DNA of 37,981 nucleotides from Hyphomicrobiales bacterium. Lineage in GTDB: Bacteria > Pseudomonadota > Alphaproteobacteria > Rhizobiales > Devosiaceae. Positions within the stretch are counted from its first letter, which is position 1. The number at the start of each line of letters is the position of its first letter. A program made the position numbers and the translations under genes. Location of the stretch: the NCBI GenBank assembly GCA_026981645.1, contig JALSII010000066.1, positions 1 through 37,981 on the forward strand, in the 5' to 3' direction. A model generated the notes under the pieces. The model was not told the origin of the DNA. It made no database searches and saw only the letters and a list, made by a program, of their open reading frames with translations. Positions 7,909 to 15,679 of this stretch are shown piece after piece.

Positions 7909-8858
7909 ACGGTGCTGTGGAAAAAACAGGTTCCTCGCCGTTTGTGGCAACCCTGAAGCGTTTGCTCGCCAGAACCGGGCTTAGTGGCAGAACGCTGGTT
8001 ATTGCAATTCCCGTCCTGTGGCTGTTGATATTTTTTCTGGCACCTTTCCTTGTGGTGGCAAAAATCTCGCTTTCCGAAGCGGCGATCGCCCGCCCGCCTT
8101 ATCTTCCCCTTTGGGAGTGGAGCGAGGGCATGCTCATCATTTCGCTGAATTTTGCCAATTATCAATATCTGCTGGATGATGCGCTTTATTACCTGTCCTA
8201 TCTGAGTTCGCTGAAGATTTCAGCGCTGTCGACCCTGTTTGCGCTGCTGATCGGCTATCCGGTGGCCTATATGATTGCGCGAGCACCGGACAATACAAGA
8301 AACCTGTTGCTGATGCTGGTTATCCTGCCGTTCTGGACCTCGTTTCTGCTCAGGGTTTACGCCTGGATTGGTATTCTCAAGGGTAATGGCGTCATCAACA
8401 ACTTCCTGATGTCCATCGGGATAATCGACAGCCCCATCGTGATGATGCAGACGGATTTTGCGGTCTATGTGGGTATTGTCTATACCTATCTGCCGTTCAT
8501 GATCCTGCCGCTTTATGCCAATCTGGTAAAACTTGATGAAAGCCTGCTCGAAGCGGCCTCCGATCTGGGGGCGCGACCCCTGACTACCTTTTTGACCATC
8601 ACGCTGCCCCTTTCGATGCCGGGCATTGTTGCCGGCTCGATGCTGGTGTTTATCCCTGCGGTCGGTGAGTTTGTTATCCCGGCTCTGCTTGGTGGTCCTG
8701 ACACGCTGATGATCGGCAGGGTATTGTGGAACGAGTTTTTCTCCAACCGCGACTGGCCGGTGGCCTCCGCCGTTGCCATTGCCATGCTGGTGGTGCTGGT
8801 GGTTCCGGTGATGATATTGCAGCGGTCCCAGGATGAAAAGGAGGAGGCGGCGTCATGA
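7905..8858 (+). CDS. potH: Putrescine ABC transporter permease PotH
   Basis: A 317-residue inner-membrane permease with about six transmembrane segments, the first at roughly residues 30-50 (TLVIAIPVLWLLIFFLAPFL). The cytoplasmic ATPase-coupling (EAA) loop is visible as LLEAASDLGARPLTTFLTITLPLSMPGI. It would form the translocation channel with PotI. The ATG overlaps the potG stop by four bases and the stop overlaps potI by four bases, so potGHI are translationally coupled. PotH rather than PotB is preferred because of the PotF-type binding protein and the extended N-terminus. Confidence 0.9.
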   Translation: MNGAVEKTGSSPFVATLKRLLARTGLSGRTLVIAIPVLWLLIFFLAPFLVVAKISLSEAAIARPPYLPLWEWSEGMLIISLNFANYQYLLDDALYYLSYLSSLKISALSTLFALLIGYPVAYMIARAPDNTRNLLLMLVILPFWTSFLLRVYAWIGILKGNGVINNFLMSIGIIDSPIVMMQTDFAVYVGIVYTYLPFMILPLYANLVKLDESLLEAASDLGARPLTTFLTITLPLSMPGIVAGSMLVFIPAVGEFVIPALLGGPDTLMIGRVLWNEFFSNRDWPVASAVAIAMLVVLVVPVMILQRSQDEKEEAAS

Positions 8859-9661
8859 AAAAACGCTCCCGCTTTGTCCTGATCGTTGGCACACTGGGCT
8901 TTATCTTCCTTTATGCCCCCATCGTTTCACTGATAATCTTCTCCTTTAACGAGAGTAAACTTGTTACCGTCTGGGGCGGGTTCTCGACAAAATGGTACGG
9001 GGAGCTGTTCAGAGACCCCCAGATATTGGGCGCTGCCTGGATCAGCCTGAAAATTGCCGTTGTCAGCGCTTCGCTGGCGGTGGTTTTTGGCACCATTGCC
9101 GCCTACGCGCTGACACGGTTCGGCCGGTTCCGCACAAGGACATTGCTTTCCGGCATGATTACCGCGCCGCTGGTGATGCCCGAGGTTATCACCGGACTTT
9201 CCCTGTTGCTGCTTTTCGTGGCCATGCAGGGGTTGATCGGCTGGCCGGCGGGGCGCGGGGTGACGACAATCATCATCGCGCACGCGACGTTCGGGGCGGC
9301 TTATGTGGCGGTTGTTATCCAGTCGCGGCTGGTGGACATGGACATGTCCATCGAAGAGGCAGCCGCTGATCTGGGGGCCAAACCGCTACGGGTGTTTTTT
9401 GATATTACGCTACCGATTATCACTCCGGCCCTTGTTTCGGGCTGGTTGTTGGCCTTTACTCTGTCGCTGGATGACCTGGTGATTGCCAGCTTTGTTTCGG
9501 GGCCCGGCTCGTCAACCTTGCCCATGGTGATATTCTCCAAGGTAAAACTGGGGGTCAGCCCCGACATCAACGCGCTGGCAACCATCATTATTCTGATTGT
9601 TTCGGTGGGGATAATCGCAGCGGCGCTGATTATGCAAAGAAGCAGTCTCAAACAAAAGTAG
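8855..9661 (+). CDS. potI: Putrescine ABC transporter permease PotI
   Basis: A 268-residue inner-membrane permease, partner of PotH. About six hydrophobic segments are evident, the first starting at FVLIVGTLGFIFLYAPIVS. FSFNESKLVTVWGGFSTKWY is characteristic of the PotC/PotI group. The EAA coupling loop reads IEEAAADLGAKPLRVFFDITLPII. It overlaps potH by four bases and is followed, eight bases after its stop, by the agmatinase-family gene. The start is fixed by the overlap and by GGAGG inside the potH end. Confidence 0.9.
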   Translation: MKKRSRFVLIVGTLGFIFLYAPIVSLIIFSFNESKLVTVWGGFSTKWYGELFRDPQILGAAWISLKIAVVSASLAVVFGTIAAYALTRFGRFRTRTLLSGMITAPLVMPEVITGLSLLLLFVAMQGLIGWPAGRGVTTIIIAHATFGAAYVAVVIQSRLVDMDMSIEEAAADLGAKPLRVFFDITLPIITPALVSGWLLAFTLSLDDLVIASFVSGPGSSTLPMVIFSKVKLGVSPDINALATIIILIVSVGIIAAALIMQRSSLKQK

Positions 9662-9669
9662 TTTTGAAA

Positions 9670-10638
9670 ATGTCCGACAAAGGCGATCAGGCGTTCCGCC
9701 GTACAAATCCTTATGGGCGCTGGCCCGAGATGACTTATGGAGGCGCGCTCAGTTTTTTGCGCCGAACCTATTCGCGCGACCTAAAAGGGGTCGATGTGGC
9801 GGTCAGCGGGGTGCCGTTTGACAGTGCGGTGACCTATCGCTCAGGTTGTCGCCTTGGCCCCCGTGCCATTCGCGAAGCTTCGGTGCAACTGGCCGAACTC
9901 AAAGCCTTTCCCTTCGGGTTTGATCCGTTTGATACGCTCTCGGTGGTGGACTGGGGCGACTGCATGCTGGACCCCCATCACCCTGAAACGGTTCCGCTTG
10001 ATATTGAGGCCCATGCAGCAGCAATCATTGAAACGGACACCAAAATGCTCACCTTCGGAGGTGATCATTTTGTTGCCTATCCTCTGATTAAGGCCCATGC
10101 CAGAAAATACGGACCCGTTGCCCTTGTCCAGTTCGATGCCCATTGCGACACTTGGGAAGACGATGGCAAGAAGCTGGATCATGGTTCGATGTTTGCCCGG
10201 GCGGCAGTGGAGGGGGTAGTTGATGTTTCCAAGTCGACGCAGATAGGTTTGCGCACCTATAATGACACCGATTTCGGCTTTGAAATTCTCACCGCCCCCT
10301 GGGTGCATCGCAACGGAGTTGATGCCGCGCTCGATATCATAAAACAACGGGCCGGAGATGCGCCGCTCTATATTTCGTTTGATGTGGACGGGCTGGATCC
10401 CGCTTTTGCGCCGGGTACGGGCACGCCGGTGATGGGGGGGCTGGCCAGCTGGCAGGCGCTCGAACTCATCCGCGGCATGGGCTCGCTCAATCTCATCGGC
10501 ATGGATGTGGTGGAGGTTTCTCCTCCCTATGACCATGCGGAAATCACCGCCCTTGCCGCTGCCAGTGTCGCCCATGACTGGCTGTGCCTGTTGGCGGAAA
10601 AGAAGGGCGCAAAACGGGCAGAGGTTGGCCGGGTCTGA
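9670..10638 (+). CDS. speB: Agmatinase / ureohydrolase family protein
   Basis: A 322-residue Mn-dependent ureohydrolase. Metal-binding motifs are GGDH (130-133), DAHCD (156-160) and SFDVDGLDP (236-244), all intact. Early landmarks are GVPFDSAVTYRSG and RLGPRAIREAS. Agmatinase (agmatine to putrescine plus urea) is the best guess because the next genes handle putrescine. Guanidinobutyrase or guanidinopropionase activity is possible, since the motifs do not separate them. The ATG at 9670 is preferred to a TTG six bases earlier; neither has a good ribosome site, so translation probably depends on coupling from potI. Its stop shares a base with the amidotransferase ATG (TGATG). Confidence 0.82.
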   Translation: MSDKGDQAFRRTNPYGRWPEMTYGGALSFLRRTYSRDLKGVDVAVSGVPFDSAVTYRSGCRLGPRAIREASVQLAELKAFPFGFDPFDTLSVVDWGDCMLDPHHPETVPLDIEAHAAAIIETDTKMLTFGGDHFVAYPLIKAHARKYGPVALVQFDAHCDTWEDDGKKLDHGSMFARAAVEGVVDVSKSTQIGLRTYNDTDFGFEILTAPWVHRNGVDAALDIIKQRAGDAPLYISFDVDGLDPAFAPGTGTPVMGGLASWQALELIRGMGSLNLIGMDVVEVSPPYDHAEITALAAASVAHDWLCLLAEKKGAKRAEVGRV

Positions 10639-11360
10639 TGGATATGATGAAAATTGGAATATTGCAGGCGGGACGGACACCGCCGGAGCTGCGCCAGCGC
10701 CATGGTGATTATGACGAGCTTTATAAACACATGCTGGCGGGTCGCGGATTTGAGTTCGACACCTATCCGGTGCTCGAGGGGGTATTTCCGAGTGGGCCGG
10801 AAGCCGCTGATGGCTGGCTGATAACCGGGTCCAGATATAGTGCCTATGAACCCCATGAATGGATTGCTCCGCTGGAGGAATTTTTGCGCCAAGCTTATGG
10901 GGCGGGAGTTCCCGTTATCGGGGTCTGTTTCGGGCACCAGATTTTGGCACAGGCGCTGGGCGGAAAGGTTGAAAAATTTGACGGGGGCTGGTCGGTGGGG
11001 GCTGTGGACTATGAGCTTGAAGGGGTGCCGGAAAAACGCACAATAATGGCCTGGCATCAGGATCAGGTGGTCAAGCTGCCCCACGGTGCCGAGGTGAGAG
11101 GAAGTTCTGCCCATTGCAAATATGCCATGCTGGCCTATGGGGACAGGGCGATCAGCGTACAGCCGCACCCCGAGTTCAGCGCACAATTCGTGAAAGATCT
11201 GATTGAGGCGCGGCGTGACGTTTTGCCCGCTGAGATTGCTACAGAAGCGCTGGGCACGCTCGGGCGGGAGTTGAATTCAGTGTATCTAGCCGATCAGTTC
11301 GAGGCGTTTTTCAAAGAAAATCGGAACAAGAGCGGCGCGGCCTCGGGAGCAAAGGCATGA
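10638..11360 (+). CDS. Class I glutamine amidotransferase-like hydrolase (candidate gamma-glutamyl-GABA hydrolase)
   Basis: A 240-residue GuaA-like class I amidotransferase domain with no synthetase partner domain. The nucleophile is Cys97 in VIGVCFGHQILAQALGG; His177 and Glu179 in VQPHPEF complete the triad. It lies between the agmatinase and synthetase B, exactly where a hydrolase is needed to free GABA from gamma-glutamyl-GABA. It is not in the PuuD (peptidase C26) sequence group of E. coli, so calling it a functional PuuD replacement is inference. The ATG at 10638 overlaps the previous stop by one base. Its stop overlaps synthetase B by four bases. Confidence 0.78.
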   Translation: MDMMKIGILQAGRTPPELRQRHGDYDELYKHMLAGRGFEFDTYPVLEGVFPSGPEAADGWLITGSRYSAYEPHEWIAPLEEFLRQAYGAGVPVIGVCFGHQILAQALGGKVEKFDGGWSVGAVDYELEGVPEKRTIMAWHQDQVVKLPHGAEVRGSSAHCKYAMLAYGDRAISVQPHPEFSAQFVKDLIEARRDVLPAEIATEALGTLGRELNSVYLADQFEAFFKENRNKSGAASGAKA

Positions 11361-12727
11361 AAACGCAAAAATCCATGGACTATGTTTCCCGTTTCCCCGA
11401 GGCGACCCGGGACTGGCTTGACGGTCGCCGCATCGAAGAGGTTGAGTGCATCATCGCCGATTTTGTCGGCATGTCGCGGGGCAAGGCCATGCCCTGGGCA
11501 ACCTTTGTCCGCACCGAGCACACCTTTCTGCCGCAGTCCATATTCTACCAGACCATTTCAGGGGACTATGTGGATATGGAAATCGACAATCAGTGGACCG
11601 AATCCGACATGGTTCTGACCCCGGATTATTCTACCGCAGTTGCCGCCCCGTGGTCGGATGATATTGCGATACAGGTCATTCATGATGTCGATGATCTAAA
11701 AGGAAACCCCATTGAGGTTGCGCCGCGCAATGTGCTGAGGCGTGTGCTTTCATTCTACGCCAAAGAGGGGTGGACGCCGGTGATTGCGCCGGAAATCGAG
11801 TTTTATCTGATAAAGCCCAACCTTGACCCCTCCAAGCCGATAGAGCCGCCAATGGGGCGTACCGGCAGGCGGGTGGTCTCCCGGCAGGCCTATTCGATGA
11901 TGGCGGTTGATGATTACGGGGCGGTGATTGACGTCATCTACGATTATGCCGAAGCAATCGGGGTGGAAATCGATACCATAATTCAGGAGGGCGGGGCCGG
12001 GCAGATCGAGATAAATCTGGTGCACGGGGACCCGGTCAGGCTGGCCGATCAGGTGTTTTTCTTCAAGCGGCTTATCCGCGAGGCGGCGCTGAAAAACGAA
12101 TGCTTTGCCACCTTCATGGCCAAACCCATGCAAGACGAGCCGGGCAGTGCCATGCATATCCACCAGTCGGTGCTTGACCGGGACGGCAGCAATATTTTCA
12201 GCGACGAAAACGGCAAGGAAACGGACCTGTTTTTCAGCTTTATCGCCGGGCAGCAGAGATTTATTCCCAACGCCATCAGTTTTTTTGCCCCTTACGTCAA
12301 TTCCTACCGCCGGTTTGTGGCCAAGGGCTCGGCCCCGATAAATCTTGAATGGGGGGCGGATAATCGTACCACCGGTATCAGGATTCCCAACTCAAACGCC
12401 GCAGCGCGCCGGGTGGAAAACCGGGTGGTGGGCATGGACGCCAACCCTTATCTGGCACTGGCAGCTTCACTGGCCTGCGGTTATCTGGGCATGAAAAAGG
12501 GTCTTGAACCCCGCGCGGCGCTGTCCGGGGAAGCCTATGAACAGCCCCGGGCTCTGCCCCGTTCGCTGATGGGGGGGCTTGACCTGTTTGACGGTGCGCC
12601 GGGGCTGGCTGAAATCATGGGCGCAGAATTCTGCCGGGTCTACAAGGCCATCAAGCGCCACGAGGCCGAAGCGTTTCTGGAAGTCATCAGCCCGTGGGAG
12701 CGGGAGCATCTGCTTCTGAATGTCTGA
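11357..12727 (+). CDS. Gamma-glutamylpolyamine synthetase B (glutamine synthetase-like)
   Basis: A 456-residue glutamine-synthetase-fold ligase, the second of the window. Landmarks: IADFVGMSRGKAMPW, PEIEFYLIKPN, GGAGQIEINLVHGDP, GSAMHIHQSVLDRDGSN, NSYRRFVAKGSAPINLEWG, NRTTGIRIPNS and ENRVVGMDANPYLALAASLACG. Active-site segments are complete. It differs from copy A throughout (for example the RFVAKGSAP loop in place of RLMPGSHAP) and matches the type that usually sits beside potFGHI in alphaproteobacteria. It overlaps the amidotransferase by four bases and oxidase B by one base, so amidotransferase, ligase and oxidase form one coupled cassette. The amine substrate may be putrescine, spermidine or another monoamine. 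Confidence 0.83.
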   Translation: MKTQKSMDYVSRFPEATRDWLDGRRIEEVECIIADFVGMSRGKAMPWATFVRTEHTFLPQSIFYQTISGDYVDMEIDNQWTESDMVLTPDYSTAVAAPWSDDIAIQVIHDVDDLKGNPIEVAPRNVLRRVLSFYAKEGWTPVIAPEIEFYLIKPNLDPSKPIEPPMGRTGRRVVSRQAYSMMAVDDYGAVIDVIYDYAEAIGVEIDTIIQEGGAGQIEINLVHGDPVRLADQVFFFKRLIREAALKNECFATFMAKPMQDEPGSAMHIHQSVLDRDGSNIFSDENGKETDLFFSFIAGQQRFIPNAISFFAPYVNSYRRFVAKGSAPINLEWGADNRTTGIRIPNSNAAARRVENRVVGMDANPYLALAASLACGYLGMKKGLEPRAALSGEAYEQPRALPRSLMGGLDLFDGAPGLAEIMGAEFCRVYKAIKRHEAEAFLEVISPWEREHLLLNV

Positions 12728-14028
12728 TGGACCTGCTCAGCGTCAACGATAGCGCCGGGGAATATCCGGCCTCCTATTACGCAGCCACGGCGCAGGTTCT
12801 GGAGCGCTTCGACCCCCTGAAAGGGGCTGAAACCTGCGATGTTTGCGTTATCGGGGGGGGGTATACGGGCCTGTCAGCGGCGCTACATCTGGCTCAAGCG
12901 GGTTATGATGTCATATTGCTTGAAGCCCAAAGGGTGGGCTTTGGAGCTTCGGGACGCAATGGGGGACAAGTGGGGTCGGGCCAACGGGTCGAACAGGGCG
13001 GCCTTGAAAAAATGGTGGGAAAAGCCCATGCCCGCCAGTTGTGGGAGATGGGGGAGGAATCCAAGGTTACCGTTCAGGAGCTGATTGCAAAACACCATAT
13101 TGACTGCGCCTATAAACCCGGGGTCATGCACACTGAACTCAGGCCCAAGGACCTGCATCACACGACTGATTATGTGGACAAGTTGCAGCGCGAGTATGGC
13201 TACGACAAAATCGAGTTTTTTGATGCTGAGGCTGTGCAGGCGGCGCTGGGAACCAAGGCCTATTGCGGGGGGTCGATGGACTGGGGGGCGGGGCATCTGC
13301 ATCCGCTTAATTTTGTCCTTGGAATTGCCCGGGCCTGCCAAAAAGCCGGGGTGCGCATATTCGAGCAAACCCGTGTTGAAGATATTGCGCGCGGCGACCC
13401 GGCCAAAGTTCGCACCAGCGAGGGTGCCGTCACGGCCAGATTTGTTGCGCTGGGGGCCAATGGTTATCTGGGCAATCTGGAGCCGGAACTTGCCCGCCGG
13501 GTAATGCCGATAAACAATTTCATTGTCGCCACTGAACCGCTGGGCGAAACGTTTGCACGTTCGCTTATCCGTGATGATGTGGCGGTGGCTGACAGCAAGT
13601 TTGTGGTCAACTATTTCCGCCTCTCGGAAAACCACCGTCTGCTGTTCGGGGGCGGGGAGAGTTATGGCTACAGGTTCCCGGACAATCTGGCGGAAAAAGC
13701 GCGCCGCCCGATGTTGGAGATTTACCCCCAGCTCAAAGACACAAAGATTGACTTTGCCTGGGGCGGAACGCTGGCCATCACCATGAACCGGATGCCCGAT
13801 TTTGCCCGTCTCAGCAACAACATCTTTTCGGCCTCGGGTTATTCGGGTCACGGGGTGGCAATGGCGGTGCTGGCGGGCAAACTCATGGCTGAGGCTATTG
13901 GCGGTACCGCTGAGCGTTTCGACATCATGGCAAAAGTGCCGGGGGCAAAGTTTCCCGGGGGCACTCTGATGCGCCTGCCTCTGCTTGCTCTGGCCATGAG
14001 CTGGTTCAGCTTGCGTGACAGGCTGTAG
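12727..14028 (+). CDS. Gamma-glutamylpolyamine oxidase B (FAD-dependent)
   Basis: A 433-residue DAO-family flavoprotein, second copy. It starts MDLLSVNDSAGEYPASYYAAT; the FAD motif is VCVIGGGYTGLSAALHLAQAG, followed by GFGASGRNGGQVGSGQR. Other landmarks are GAGHLHPLNFVLGIA, VVNYFRLSENHRLLFGGGESYGY, MNRMPDFARL and GYSGHGVAMAVLAGK. The GxGxxG glycines are encoded by three GGG codons in a run of nine G (12853-12861), a possible slippage site. It overlaps synthetase B by one base. It lacks the DHSGGH and RDRLGV features shared by copy A and E. coli PuuB, so the copies are not recent duplicates. Confidence 0.85.
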   Translation: MDLLSVNDSAGEYPASYYAATAQVLERFDPLKGAETCDVCVIGGGYTGLSAALHLAQAGYDVILLEAQRVGFGASGRNGGQVGSGQRVEQGGLEKMVGKAHARQLWEMGEESKVTVQELIAKHHIDCAYKPGVMHTELRPKDLHHTTDYVDKLQREYGYDKIEFFDAEAVQAALGTKAYCGGSMDWGAGHLHPLNFVLGIARACQKAGVRIFEQTRVEDIARGDPAKVRTSEGAVTARFVALGANGYLGNLEPELARRVMPINNFIVATEPLGETFARSLIRDDVAVADSKFVVNYFRLSENHRLLFGGGESYGYRFPDNLAEKARRPMLEIYPQLKDTKIDFAWGGTLAITMNRMPDFARLSNNIFSASGYSGHGVAMAVLAGKLMAEAIGGTAERFDIMAKVPGAKFPGGTLMRLPLLALAMSWFSLRDRL

Positions 14029-14082
14029 GGGCCAGTCAGCTTGTAGGCTCGGGTGTGGTATGGTAGTCGTTGGCTCGCACTG

Positions 14083-14156
14083 GAACGTGCCCGCCTGGGG
14101 GTACGTTCAGCGGCGAGAGGGGTTTCTGCCCTCTGCCCTTGCAGAACCGGAAGGGA
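14083..14156 (+). promoter_or_regulatory. Structured leader before the desaturase-family gene
   Basis: The 135-bp gap after oxidase B holds three hairpins. The first is a 10-bp stem (GAACGTGCCC 14083-14092 with GGGTACGTTC 14099-14108, one G-T pair). Next is AGAGGG (14116-14121) with CCCTCT (14129-14134). Competing with it is GGTTTCTGC (14121-14129) with GCAGAACC (14141-14148, one bulge). The last abuts the ribosome site GGAAGGGA (14149-14156). Mutually exclusive helices beside a ribosome site resemble a cis-regulatory leader. I do not recognise a known riboswitch class. Confidence 0.4.
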
Positions 14157-14163
14157 TTAAGCC

Positions 14164-15261
14164 ATGCCCGAGGAACAAAAAAAACGTGATTATTCGATGC
14201 TTGGTGCCAATGCCAAAGAGGCGGCGGCGCGCGGACTGATGTCGGCAGAGTGGTATCAAACTGAAATTCCACGCAAGCAACTCAAGGAACTCATGCGCCG
14301 TTCCGATTGGCCTGCCATACGCGATACGATATTGTGGCTTGGCCTGCTTGTGGCTTTCGGCGGGCTTGGCATTTATTTCTGGGGCAGTTGGCTGGCGGTG
14401 CCGTTTTTTCTTGTCTACGGGGTGCTTTATGCCTCGGCCTCGGACTCGCGCTGGCATGAAAGCGGTCATGGTACAGCCTTCAAGACCCGCTGGATGAATG
14501 ATGTGGTCTATCAGATTGCCAGCTTTATGATAATGCGCAATCCGGTGCGCTGGCGCTGGAGCCATACCCGGCACCATTCAGATACCATAATCGTTGGTGC
14601 GGACCCCGAAATCGCCATTATGCGTCCCCCGGTTGTGATGCGGGCGGCGTTGAATTTTTTTGGCATTGTTGATGCGGCGAGCGCCATGAAGCAAATGGTG
14701 CTGAATGCGTTTGGTATTCTTGATCCGCAGGATGCGAGCTTTATTCCTGAGAGCGAGCAGAAGAAGGTGTTTGGCGTGGCGCGGGTGTGGCTGGCCATCT
14801 ATCTTGCCACCATTGCCAGTGCTATCTGGATGGGATCGGTGTTGCCGCTGGTGCTCATCGGCTTGCCGCGAATTTACGGCTCCTGGCACAGTCTGTTGTG
14901 CGGGGTGATGCAGCATGCGGGGCTGGCTGAGAATGTGCTGGACCACCGGATGAACTCGCGCACTGTCTATCTCAATCCCATATCGCGGTTCATCTACTGG
15001 AACATGAACTATCATATAGAACATCACATGTTTCCCATGGTGCCCTATCACGCCCTGCCCAGATTGCATGAGGCAATCAAACATGATCTGCCAAAGCCGA
15101 AGCGCGGATTTGTTGATGCCTATCGCGAAATATTGCCCACGGCGCGGCGGCAGTTACGCTATGAGGACTGGTTCATCAAACAGGAACTACCATCTACGGC
15201 TGTGCCCTATGCCTCGGAGTTTCTGACAGACGTTGAGCCGGTAATGGGTGCGGCGGAATAA
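14164..15261 (+). CDS. Membrane fatty-acid-desaturase-family oxygenase (MocD-like)
   Basis: A 365-residue integral membrane di-iron protein. Three histidine boxes are intact: HESGH (98-102), HTRHH (134-138) and HIEHH (284-288), with further conserved His at about 251 and 261. Hydrophobic segments lie at about residues 55-90 and 205-240. The family covers acyl desaturases and hydroxylases. The pairing with a Rieske ferredoxin gene 43 bp downstream points to the MocD/MocE arrangement known from rhizopine catabolism rather than to lipid desaturation. Position straight after the polyamine genes suggests hydroxylation or demethylation of an amine, but the substrate is not shown by the sequence. 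GGAAGGGA precedes the ATG. Confidence 0.78.
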   Translation: MPEEQKKRDYSMLGANAKEAAARGLMSAEWYQTEIPRKQLKELMRRSDWPAIRDTILWLGLLVAFGGLGIYFWGSWLAVPFFLVYGVLYASASDSRWHESGHGTAFKTRWMNDVVYQIASFMIMRNPVRWRWSHTRHHSDTIIVGADPEIAIMRPPVVMRAALNFFGIVDAASAMKQMVLNAFGILDPQDASFIPESEQKKVFGVARVWLAIYLATIASAIWMGSVLPLVLIGLPRIYGSWHSLLCGVMQHAGLAENVLDHRMNSRTVYLNPISRFIYWNMNYHIEHHMFPMVPYHALPRLHEAIKHDLPKPKRGFVDAYREILPTARRQLRYEDWFIKQELPSTAVPYASEFLTDVEPVMGAAE

Positions 15262-15304
15262 TATCACTGCGGGCGGTTTTTTATTTATAAAGGATGGAAT
15301 GGTC

Positions 15305-15625
15305 ATGTCGAACTGGGTTGATGTATGCGGGGTGGACGATATCGAAACGGAGGATGTTATCCGCTTTGATCTGGGAACGCGCACTTTTGCCATCTACCGC
15401 AGCCCGGATGATACCTATTTTGCCACTGATGGCTTATGCACCCATGGCGGGGCCCATCTGTGCGACGGACTGGTGATGGATGATGTTGTTGAATGCCCCA
15501 AACATAACGGGCGCTTCAACTATAAAAGCGGCAAGGCTCTTGGGGCGCCGGTGAGCGTTGACCTTGTGACCTATGAGGTCAGAATCAAAAACGGGCGGGT
15601 TCTCATTGCAGTTTCGGGGAATTGA
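15305..15625 (+). CDS. Rieske-type [2Fe-2S] ferredoxin (MocE-like)
   Basis: A 106-residue soluble Rieske protein. The cluster ligands are C45-x-H47 in GLCTHGGAHL and C64-x2-H67 in ECPKHNGRF, with the usual spacing of 16 residues between them. It has no signal peptide or transmembrane anchor, so it is probably the electron donor to the upstream membrane oxygenase. The ATG at 15305 is chosen because AAAGGA is about 10 bp upstream; an in-frame ATG at 15299 is too close to that site. A ferredoxin reductase to complete the chain is not present in the window. Confidence 0.88.
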   Translation: MSNWVDVCGVDDIETEDVIRFDLGTRTFAIYRSPDDTYFATDGLCTHGGAHLCDGLVMDDVVECPKHNGRFNYKSGKALGAPVSVDLVTYEVRIKNGRVLIAVSGN

Positions 15626-15679
15626 CAGGTTTTTGCGTAACTCCGGGTGCGGCATGAACCTTATGATTGTCAGGCGCGC

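Noticed and set aside
11357..12727. Housekeeping glutamine synthetase GlnA
   Set aside because: Coupled to an amidotransferase and an amine oxidase inside a potFGHI operon, and shorter and different in the active-site loops from GlnA.
12883..13851. 322-codon minus-strand frame opposite oxidase B
   Set aside because: Same reason: a shadow of a well-supported flavoprotein gene.
14164..15261. Ordinary acyl-lipid desaturase
   Set aside because: Not excluded by the histidine boxes, but the adjacent Rieske ferredoxin gene and absence of lipid genes make a MocD-like oxygenase more likely.
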